A stretch of 6,925 bases of DNA from Candidatus Nanopelagicaceae bacterium (GTDB lineage: Bacteria > Actinomycetota > Actinomycetes > Nanopelagicales > Nanopelagicaceae): the NCBI GenBank assembly GCA_023262125.1, contig JALRDT010000132.1, forward strand, positions 1-6,925, given 5' to 3'. The notes under the pieces are model-generated. The model was not told the origin of the DNA, did not search any database, and saw only the letters and a list, made by a program, of their open reading frames with translations. Positions within the stretch are counted from its first letter, which is position 1. Each line of letters begins with the position of its first letter. The position numbers were made by a program, and so were the translations under genes. Positions 1 through 5,755 of this stretch are shown piece after piece.

Positions 1-744
1 TAGGAATTCATCATTCATCATCCCTTGCATGAATTGGCCGTTATTGTTTTTATTGGCGCCACGTGAATCTGTTGGGACCTTCTTGCCTGGGAGATACTTT
101 CCAGTTAATACACCTTGCGCTAATGGCGAATAAACAATCTGACTAATGCCTTCACGTTGGCAGAGCGGAACAATCTTTGCTTCGATAACTCGGTAGAGAG
201 CTGAATAGGAAGGTTGATTCGAAACGATTCGGTTGTATCCGCGATCGTCCTGAATCTTAAGCGCGTCTTGGATCTCGGTATGTTTCCAATTTGAAACACC
301 GATGTAATGAACTTTGCCTTGACGGATCAAATCGTCAAAAGCGCTGAGGGTTTCTTCGAGTGGAGTTTCGTAATCAAATCTATGAGCTTGATAAAGATCA
401 ATATGATCTGTTTGCAAACGCTTTAGCGATGCATTGCAAGATTCGATGATGTGTTTGCGTGATAGTCCACGATCGTTCTTGCCGGTACCGGTTGGAAAAT
501 AAACTTTGGTAAATAGTTCATAAGATTCTCGACGTACGCCCTTTAAAGCTTTGCCGAGAACACTCTCAGCTTTAGTGGCTGCGTAAACATCGGCAGTATC
601 CAAGGTAGTAATTCCGCAATCCAGAGCTGTACGCACACATTTGATTGCAGCCTCTTGTTCGACTTGAGAACCGTGCGTGATCCAATTTCCAAAAGCGATT
701 TCAGATACATACATTCCCGAATTTCCGAGTTTGCGGTACTCCAT
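1..744 (-). CDS. Aldo/keto reductase, Kv-beta-like group (3' end outside the window)
   Basis: NAD(P)H-dependent cytosolic oxidoreductase of the aldo/keto reductase superfamily; the substrate cannot be told from sequence. The frame reads from ATG at 744 down to position 1, giving 248 codons with no stop, so the C-terminus lies beyond the left edge; related proteins are usually about 320-340 residues. The opening MEYRKLGNSGMYVSE is typical of the family. The catalytic tetrad is visible: Asp49 and Tyr54 (in LDTADVY), Lys80 (in FTKVYF) and His121 (in YQAHRFD). Later family landmarks are GKVHYIGVSNW and, near the cut end, YSPLAQGVLTGKY. The overall pattern resembles potassium-channel beta-subunit-like bacterial reductases. 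A purine-rich GGGGGAGAG run lies just upstream of the ATG with about 8 bases of spacing, which supports this start. It is transcribed divergently from the riboswitch-led transporter operon, and no functional link between them is evident. Confidence 0.93.
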   Translation of the reverse strand, partial: MEYRKLGNSGMYVSEIAFGNWITHGSQVEQEAAIKCVRTALDCGITTLDTADVYAATKAESVLGKALKGVRRESYELFTKVYFPTGTGKNDRGLSRKHIIESCNASLKRLQTDHIDLYQAHRFDYETPLEETLSAFDDLIRQGKVHYIGVSNWKHTEIQDALKIQDDRGYNRIVSNQPSYSALYRVIEAKIVPLCQREGISQIVYSPLAQGVLTGKYLPGKKVPTDSRGANKNNNGQFMQGMMNDEFL

Positions 745-796
745 ATGACACTCTCCCCCGTTAAACCTCTGAGATTCTTGCTACCTAGCCCTTTAT

Positions 797-932
797 GTGG
801 TTGTATCCAGCCTACAACTTAATATTTCAAAATACAGGGGAAGATTGGTGTGAATCCAACGCTGACCCGCAACCGTTAAAGCCGGATTACCTGATTTTGA
901 AAGAATCGACCACCCGCCGAGGATTGCGGGGC
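797..932 (+). promoter_or_regulatory. Cobalamin (B12) riboswitch
   Basis: An RNA leader element that binds a cobalamin, probably adenosylcobalamin, and controls the downstream transporter operon. The conserved core is read directly in order: GGGGAA at 837-842, TGGTGTGAATCCA at 846-858, GCTGACCCGCAACCGT at 861-876, and the B12-box-like AAGCCGGATTACC at 879-891. The P6 arm between the CCCGCAACCGT loop and the B12 box is very short. A 3' hairpin, CCCGC (913-917) with GCGGG (926-930), follows. The seven bases TTGCGGG at 924-930 also match CCCGCAA at 866-872 perfectly, the sort of contact expected for the L5-L13 kissing interaction that sets the switch. Both outer ends are approximate because P1 could not be drawn with confidence. 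No convincing promoter was found upstream. The switch sits 129 bases before the first gene of the operon, with a terminator between. Confidence 0.93.
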
Positions 933-957
933 TTTAGTCAAAAGACTTTGCAGATCT

Positions 958-1006
958 GTCGTTCACTGATTATTCAATTTTTGAATATTAAAGGAACGAC
1001 TTTTTT
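958..1006 (+). terminator. Intrinsic terminator in the riboswitch leader (expression platform)
   Basis: A two-part hairpin followed by a U-tract. The base stem is GTCGTTC (958-964) with GAACGAC (994-1000). The upper stem is TATTCAA (971-977) with TTGAATA (981-987), closing a TTT loop. A symmetric six-by-six internal loop separates them, and six T's follow at 1001-1006. It lies after the cobalamin aptamer and before the first gene's Shine-Dalgarno site (1047-1052), so it most likely acts as a ligand-dependent attenuator: cobalamin bound, transcription stops. A competing partner for the 5' arm exists at 903-910 (GAATCGAC, one bulged base), which would serve as the antiterminator. Many actinobacterial cobalamin switches are thought to act on translation, so a transcriptional platform here is notable but not proven. 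Confidence 0.8.
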
Positions 1007-1060
1007 ATTAGTTTCTTGGTAAGCCCAGTAAGTCTTCCTGAAATTTAAAGGAACTTAACT

Positions 1061-1594
1061 GTGAAGAAATTCTTCTCACTCATCTTTTCTGCTTTTCTAC
1101 TAACGCTATCAATAACTCCGGCTAGCGCTGCGCCTGAAAAAGGTTGGCGTTACTGGGGTTACTTCCAGGCATCCCCTGGTTCAAATACCTGGAACTATGC
1201 ACTTACTGGACCAGCAGGTTCGATTCCAAAAGATGGCGCAATCGAAGCTTGGAAATTTTCATTCTCTAGCGACACCGTTGATACTGGAAATCCAACACTT
1301 AAACCTAATTTCAAAGCAATTTGCGCCGGTGTAAAACCTGAAGCCGGAATGATCCGAGTAGGAGTAGTCGTCGAATTTGGTTTACGGGCAATCGCTCCTA
1401 AAGGAGAGAGTGTTCAGCAAACGATTAGGCAATGTGTAAGTGTGAAGGCCGGTACTAATGGCCTAGAAATTTTAAATAAGGCTGTGCCGGTCCGAACCTC
1501 TGCCGAAGGTTTTGTCTGTGGTCTAAATAATTACCCAGCTAAAGAATGCAGCTCAGAGATCCAAACTCCTAAATCATTAGCTAAGAAGAAGTAA
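1061..1594 (+). CDS. Secreted SCO2322-family protein, first gene of the B12-riboswitch operon
   Basis: A 177-residue exported protein of unknown biochemical function. It begins with GTG, with AAAGGA at 1047-1052 and 8 bases of spacing supporting that start. The N-terminus is a standard Sec signal peptide: a Lys-Lys pair, a hydrophobic stretch over residues 4-19, and likely cleavage after ASA at residues 21-23. No lipobox cysteine is present, so it should be soluble outside the membrane. The mature part carries motifs recalled from Streptomyces SCO2322 relatives: RYWGYF (30-35), WNYALTGP (44-51), a VGVVVEFG strand (100-107) and CGLNNYPAKEC (153-163). It has four cysteines (88, 125, 153, 163), enough for two disulfides, and a Lys-rich tail. 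Being first behind a cobalamin riboswitch and directly ahead of an ECF transporter suggests an accessory role in cobalamin capture or delivery. That role is inference from position only. Confidence 0.88.
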   Translation: MKKFFSLIFSAFLLTLSITPASAAPEKGWRYWGYFQASPGSNTWNYALTGPAGSIPKDGAIEAWKFSFSSDTVDTGNPTLKPNFKAICAGVKPEAGMIRVGVVVEFGLRAIAPKGESVQQTIRQCVSVKAGTNGLEILNKAVPVRTSAEGFVCGLNNYPAKECSSEIQTPKSLAKKK

Positions 1595-1605
1595 TAATTA
1601 AAAAT

Positions 1606-2340
1606 TTGCATCCGCTGACGTGGTGGTTATGGAGCGCACTCCTAGCCACCACTTTGGTCCGCCTACAAAATCCATGGGTAACTATCGGTGCAGTTTTAAC
1701 TACCTCTTTAATAGTTTATCTATTTAAGTCAGATGGACCATGGTCTGATAGCTTCAACTGGGCGCTGAAGTTGGCTCTACTTGTAATAATGTTTAGAGTT
1801 TTTATTGGCGTGGTAATAGGAGTTCCTGTTCCTGGCACAACAATCTTCACCATTCCTCAAATACCACTTCCTAGTTGGATGGCAGGAATTACTTTAGGTG
1901 GACCTGTAACTTGGGAACGAATCTCTTCTGCTGCAATTGAGAGTTTAACTATTGCAAGCATAATTATTTTGTTCGGAGCTGCAACCGCTCTAACTAATCC
2001 CCGTTCACTTTTAAGAGCGATGCCGTCAATGTTTTACGAAGTTGCAATGGTCTTGGTGATTGCTACTTCCTTAACTCCACAATTGGTTGCAAATCTGAAG
2101 CGAATTCGGATTGCTCAAAAGATGCGTGGAATCAACACTAAGAAATTCCTCTCATGGAGACAAATAGCAATGCCGTTACTTGAAGATTCACTAGCACGCG
2201 CATTGGATTTGGCTGCAGCTATGGATTCTCGCGGATATGGCGTATCCAGAAAACGAAGCAAATATCGGCCACAGAAATTTAATTTCCGCGACCTATTAAT
2301 GATCTCGACATCATTTCTTTTCTTGGCGGTCTCCTTATGA
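1606..2340 (+). CDS. ecfT: ECF transporter transmembrane component (EcfT, CbiQ family), CbrV-like
   Basis: The membrane coupling subunit of an energy-coupling factor importer; it transmits ATPase motion to the substrate-binding subunit. It has 244 residues. Hydrophobic segments lie near residues 6-20, 25-40, 52-76, 108-128, 141-160 and 229-244. The two Ala-Arg-Gly-type coupling motifs expected in this family are visible as AQKMRG (170-175) and AMDSRGYG (205-212), at the ends of the cytoplasmic coupling helices. The start is TTG at 1606, 11 bases after the previous stop. No good Shine-Dalgarno sits at normal distance (AAGAAG ends 14 bases upstream), but the resulting MHPLTWWLW matches the conserved HPLxWW opening of actinobacterial CbiQ proteins. 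The protein ends abruptly within or just after its last membrane helix, where its TGA overlaps the ATG of the ATPase gene (ATGA), implying translational coupling. Confidence 0.9.
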   Translation: MHPLTWWLWSALLATTLVRLQNPWVTIGAVLTTSLIVYLFKSDGPWSDSFNWALKLALLVIMFRVFIGVVIGVPVPGTTIFTIPQIPLPSWMAGITLGGPVTWERISSAAIESLTIASIIILFGAATALTNPRSLLRAMPSMFYEVAMVLVIATSLTPQLVANLKRIRIAQKMRGINTKKFLSWRQIAMPLLEDSLARALDLAAAMDSRGYGVSRKRSKYRPQKFNFRDLLMISTSFLFLAVSL

Positions 2341-3890
2341 TCAAATTTCAGAACGTATCCCTTATCTACCCAACAGCAGAGAGGACAATTCTTGATAAAT
2401 TGAACTTTGAAATCGGTGAAGGTGAATTTGTCTTACTAATTGGCGAAACCGGAATTGGTAAGAGTTCAGTACTTCGCCTTATTAATGGCTTAGTTCCCCA
2501 TCACACAGGCGGCATTTTGGCTGGCAATGTTGAAGTTGGTGGCATCTCCACTCGCACCGTTAGACCTGGGCAGTTAGCTGAGTTGATTGGGATTGTCGGT
2601 CAGAATCCAGTGAATGGTTTTGTAACGGATATTGTCGAAGATGAATTAGCCTTCTCTATGGAATCTCTAAATCTTCCAGAAGATGCGATGCGTAAGAGAA
2701 TTGAGGAAGTTCTAGATTTACTTAGCTTAAATCAAATTAGAAATCGAAAGATTGCGACGCTATCTGGTGGTGAACAGCAACGTGTAGCCATCGCAGCGGC
2801 AATGGTGCTTCATCCAAAGATTCTGGTATTGGATGAACCAACTAGCGCACTTGACCCAGTTGCCGCTGAAGAGGTTCTAGCTATTTTGCAACGGCTAGTT
2901 CATGATCTTGGTATCACAGTGATAATCGCCGAACATCGTTTAGAGCGAGTAATCGGTTATGTAGATTTAGTTATAGAGATCAGCGCTAATGGACAGACTC
3001 GAATTGGCAAACCAGAAGAGATTTTAAAAGACTCAAAAATCGCTCCGCCCATTGTGAAATTAGCCAGAGCTTTAAAACTTCCGCAGATCTCTCTATCTGT
3101 TCGCGATTTGAGAAAGAGCACCGAAGAGATTCGTAGCAAAGGAAAGGAGCTCCATTCAAGCGAGCACACCTTTGGATCAAATTTACTCGAAGCTGAAAAT
3201 CTCTCAGTCTCTTACGAAAATAAGGTCGCGCTCCAACCTTTAAATTTGAAAATTAGACGCGGTGAAATCGTGGCGCTCATGGGCAGAAATGGCGCGGGAA
3301 AGAGCTCATTAATAAAAGCCCTTTTAAATGTAATTTCATACAAGGGTCAAATCAAGAATATTGGCAAAAGAATTGGTTACATTCCCCAAGATGCTAATGA
3401 TCTGCTCTATCACCAGAGCGTGGCAGCTGAGTGCGACCAGACAGATCAGGATAATAAATTAGCTAAAGGTGCAACCGCTAAATTACTTAATGAATTAGCA
3501 CCTAGCGTTAAATTAGATTCACATCCAAGAGATCTCTCTGAAGGTCAACGATTAGCGCTCGTGCTGGCAATTGTGCTCTCTCCTCAACCTGAGCTATTGA
3601 TTTTGGATGAACCCACTCGTGGCCTTGATTATGAAAGTAAATCGCTCTTAATTAAATTGCTTACTCAAAGTGCAGCCAATGGTTCCGCAGTTTTAATTGC
3701 AACTCATGACGTCGAGTTGGTTGCAGAACTTGCCACGCGTATCATCATTCTTGCCGAAGGCGAGTTAGTCGCAGATGGCAGCGCACTGGAAGTTTTGCTT
3801 GCCTCTCCATCATTTGCACCACAAGTTACCAAGGTGATGTCACCGCGTAAATGGTTAACCATTTCAGATGTATTGAAGGCAGTTGAATGA
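2337..3890 (+). CDS. ecfA: ECF transporter fused double ATPase (EcfA1-EcfA2), CbrU-like
   Basis: The energising subunit of the ECF importer, with two ABC ATPase domains in one 517-residue chain instead of two separate proteins. Domain 1 (about 1-240): Walker A GETGIGKS (36-43), Q-loop Gln89, signature LSGGEQQR (142-149), Walker B ILVLDEP with catalytic Glu167, and H-loop His200. Domain 2 (about 283-500): Walker A GRNGAGKS (316-323), Q-loop Gln351, signature LSEGQR (400-405), Walker B LLILDEP with Glu425, and H-loop His457. Both sites therefore look catalytically complete, although the second signature has Glu in place of the first Gly. A charged linker (about 243-282) joins them. ATGA overlaps at both ends tie it to the T gene before and the S gene after. 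Generic ECF ATPases serve several S proteins, but this one is likely dedicated because all subunits share one operon. Confidence 0.94.
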   Translation: MIKFQNVSLIYPTAERTILDKLNFEIGEGEFVLLIGETGIGKSSVLRLINGLVPHHTGGILAGNVEVGGISTRTVRPGQLAELIGIVGQNPVNGFVTDIVEDELAFSMESLNLPEDAMRKRIEEVLDLLSLNQIRNRKIATLSGGEQQRVAIAAAMVLHPKILVLDEPTSALDPVAAEEVLAILQRLVHDLGITVIIAEHRLERVIGYVDLVIEISANGQTRIGKPEEILKDSKIAPPIVKLARALKLPQISLSVRDLRKSTEEIRSKGKELHSSEHTFGSNLLEAENLSVSYENKVALQPLNLKIRRGEIVALMGRNGAGKSSLIKALLNVISYKGQIKNIGKRIGYIPQDANDLLYHQSVAAECDQTDQDNKLAKGATAKLLNELAPSVKLDSHPRDLSEGQRLALVLAIVLSPQPELLILDEPTRGLDYESKSLLIKLLTQSAANGSAVLIATHDVELVAELATRIIILAEGELVADGSALEVLLASPSFAPQVTKVMSPRKWLTISDVLKAVE

Positions 3891-4654
3891 AGACCGCTGA
3901 AATTTTCCGTTTTCAAGGTTTTAAATCGCTTGCGTTAATTGCCACCTCAGTTATTAGCGCCATGGGATTTCTCTGGCCATTCTTTGGCAGCGATAATAGA
4001 AGTGGATTTTTCTTCTGGCTAGCAACCCCATTGGCGCTCTTGCTCTTACTTTCCTTAATAGGCCAGGCAAATCTTGATGCCAAATCATTAGCTTTACTTG
4101 CAGTATTAAGTGCAATTATCGCTGCGCTTCGTCCACTTGGAGCAGGTGCTGCCGGAATTGAACCGATGTGGTTTCTCTTGATATTAGCTAGCTACGTCTT
4201 TGGCGCAAGTTTTGGATTTTTACTTGGCGTGCAATCAATGCTTCTGTCTGCATTTTTAACTGGAGGTTTTGGTCCATGGTTGCCCTATCAAATTTTTGCA
4301 GCTGGTTGGATCGGATTGATTGCAGGTTCATTGCCTAAATTAAAGAAATTTGAAATTCAACTTATAGCTTTCTCATCTCTACTTCTTGCTGAAATTTTTG
4401 GATTATTAATGGATCTGCAATTTTGGCCATGGGCCTTTGGACCAAAAACTCAACTCTCCTATATTCCAGGGGCTGCTATTGCAGATAACTTGGAGCGATT
4501 TATTGCTTATCACTTTGCATCATCAATGGCATGGAATGTTCCACGCGCAATTTTTACGGCAATGCTGGTTTTGGCAGTTGGTCCTGGCGTCCTAAAAGCT
4601 TTACAGCGCGCAGCGCGCAAAGCCTCTTTCGCAAGTGAAATTAAATTTACTTGA
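3887..4654 (+). CDS. ECF transporter substrate-binding membrane component (EcfS), probable cobalamin-specific CbrT-like
   Basis: The substrate-capture subunit of the ECF importer, an integral membrane protein of 255 residues with about six or seven hydrophobic segments (near 14-32, 41-59, 66-82, 93-118, 126-148, 158-177 and 218-238). Family-like motifs are RPLGAGAAGIEPMWF (82-96), followed by FGASFGFLLG (105-114) and GGFGPWLPYQ (126-135), which I associate with actinobacterial ECF S components beside SCO2322-type genes. It begins with an ATG overlapping the ATPase stop (ATGA) and is the last gene of the operon. The upstream cobalamin riboswitch makes cobalamin or a corrinoid precursor the best substrate guess; the sequence alone does not show ligand residues. 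Its 3' end overlaps the convergent gcvT gene by 8 bp, and no terminator hairpin is visible between the two. Confidence 0.85.
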   Translation: MKTAEIFRFQGFKSLALIATSVISAMGFLWPFFGSDNRSGFFFWLATPLALLLLLSLIGQANLDAKSLALLAVLSAIIAALRPLGAGAAGIEPMWFLLILASYVFGASFGFLLGVQSMLLSAFLTGGFGPWLPYQIFAAGWIGLIAGSLPKLKKFEIQLIAFSSLLLAEIFGLLMDLQFWPWAFGPKTQLSYIPGAAIADNLERFIAYHFASSMAWNVPRAIFTAMLVLAVGPGVLKALQRAARKASFASEIKFT

Positions 4655-5726
4655 CGTGTGGTTCAACCATCGGCAGCTTAACTATCTCAGCCGCTAATTC
4701 GCGACCTCGAACATCAATAGTTACTTGATCGCCAATTTTGAATGCAGTATCTACCAAGCCAAGGGCGATTCCGACCTTTAAAGTTGGTGAAAAAGTACCA
4801 GAGGTGGTTTCTCCAATAACCTTACCGTCGACTTTAATCGACATATGACCGCGCGGAATACCGCGATCTTTTAACTTTAAACCGCGAAGACGTCGTGAAA
4901 TACCGGCATCTTTCTCTGCTCTTAGTGCAGTATCGCCATTGAACTTCGATTTTTCATAAGCGATCGCCCATGCAGCGCCACCAACATTTGCTGAGATCGC
5001 TTCTGATAATTCATTTCCATGTAATGGATAACCCATTTCAGTTCGTAAGGTGTCACGTGCACCAAGTCCGCATACCAATCCATCACCTAGATTTGCTGCG
5101 ATTGCATCCCAGACTTTTCCAGCTTCACTCCACTTAGGTAGGACTTCATAGCCATGTTCACCTGAGTATCCGGTACGACAGACAATAACTTTATGGCCGT
5201 TGATTTCACCATGGCTAAAGGACATGTACTCCATACCTAGATTTAAACCAACGCTTTCAAGGAGCGCTTTTGATTTTGGTCCCTGCACCGCAATTACTGC
5301 ATACTCTTCATGGAGATTAACGATTTCAAGGCCAGCTGGCGCCTGAGATTTTAAAACTTCAAAAACTTTCGCACAGTTGGCGGCATTTGGCACCAAGAAA
5401 ATATCATCGTCGCTATTTCGATAAGCGATGATGTCATCAATTACGCCACCATTATCATTGCAAAGTAAGTTGTACTGCGCTTCGCCGTTTGTGATTTTAT
5501 TTAGATCGTTGGTCAAAATACTATTTATGAAATCTTTGGCCCCAGCACCTTTGATTGAAATTTTGCCTAGGTGTGAAACATCAAATATTCCGACTCGATT
5601 TCGAACCGCATCATGTTCGGCAAGGACCCCACCGCCTGGGTATTCGATTGGCATCTCCCAGCCACCGAAATCTGCCATCTTTGCTCCGAGGGACTTATGC
5701 TTTTCATCTAGCGGTGAATGTTTCAT
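4647..5726 (-). CDS. gcvT: Glycine cleavage system aminomethyltransferase (T protein)
   Basis: A cytosolic enzyme that takes the aminomethyl group from the lipoylated H protein, releases ammonia and forms 5,10-methylene-tetrahydrofolate. At 359 residues it is full length for the family. Visible landmarks are the N-terminal HKSLGAKMADFGGWEMP (10-26), GIFDVSHLGK (46-55), the GGVIDDIIAYR segment (93-103) carrying the invariant aspartate (Asp97 or Asp98), RTGYSGEHGYEV (184-195), GLGARDTLRTEMGYPLHGNEL (220-240, binding-face region) and ETTSGTFSPTL (306-316) in the C-terminal barrel. The start is ATG at 5726. There is no Shine-Dalgarno upstream, but a TAACCT hexamer ends six bases before the ATG, suggesting a leaderless mRNA. 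It diverges from the pepA-like frame and converges with the ECF operon. No other gcv gene is in the window. Confidence 0.96.
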   Translation of the reverse strand: MKHSPLDEKHKSLGAKMADFGGWEMPIEYPGGGVLAEHDAVRNRVGIFDVSHLGKISIKGAGAKDFINSILTNDLNKITNGEAQYNLLCNDNGGVIDDIIAYRNSDDDIFLVPNAANCAKVFEVLKSQAPAGLEIVNLHEEYAVIAVQGPKSKALLESVGLNLGMEYMSFSHGEINGHKVIVCRTGYSGEHGYEVLPKWSEAGKVWDAIAANLGDGLVCGLGARDTLRTEMGYPLHGNELSEAISANVGGAAWAIAYEKSKFNGDTALRAEKDAGISRRLRGLKLKDRGIPRGHMSIKVDGKVIGETTSGTFSPTLKVGIALGLVDTAFKIGDQVTIDVRGRELAAEIVKLPMVEPHVK

Positions 5727-5732
5727 AGGAGC

Positions 5733-5738
5733 AGGTTA
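5733..5738 (-). promoter_or_regulatory. Putative -10 element for leaderless gcvT
   Basis: On the minus strand the hexamer TAACCT fits the actinobacterial TAnnnT -10 pattern. Only six bases (5732-5727) separate it from the gcvT ATG, so transcription would begin at or next to the start codon. There is no Shine-Dalgarno, which is consistent. A -35 match is weak: TTGAGC at 5763-5758 with 19 bases of spacing. Confidence 0.5.
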
Positions 5739-5743
5739 TCTAA

Positions 5744-5749
5744 TACCCT
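5744..5749 (+). promoter_or_regulatory. Putative -10 element for the leaderless pepA-like gene
   Basis: TACCCT fits TAnnnT and is followed by six bases (5750-5755) and then the ATG at 5756, mirroring the arrangement for gcvT on the other strand. No Shine-Dalgarno is present. No recognisable -35 is seen; that position would fall on the gcvT start codon. Confidence 0.5.
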
Positions 5750-5755
5750 TGCCAA

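Noticed and set aside
1..744. Aldo/keto reductase as a truncated pseudogene
   Set aside because: It is cut only by the window edge; the frame is open and the catalytic tetrad is complete.
795..1022. 75-codon plus-strand open frame
   Set aside because: It lies on top of the cobalamin aptamer and terminator, has no ribosome binding site and shows no protein-like features.
942..1036. AAGACTT (942-948) complementary to AAGTCTT (1030-1036) just before the Shine-Dalgarno site
   Set aside because: A seven-base match with T/A-rich ends over about 90 bases can arise by chance, and it would have to span the whole terminator hairpin; no support beyond the match.
2957..3180. Two minus-strand frames within the ATPase gene
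   Set aside because: They sit opposite the inter-domain linker of the ATPase in competing frames and have no start signals.
3534..3554. LSEGQ in the second ATPase domain as a dead signature
   Set aside because: Walker A, Walker B glutamate, Q-loop and H-loop are all intact, and Glu at this position is, as I recall, usual in actinobacterial relatives.
3704..3916. 70-codon minus-strand frame across the ATPase/EcfS junction
   Set aside because: It is opposite well-defined coding sequence including the ATGA overlap; low-complexity composition.
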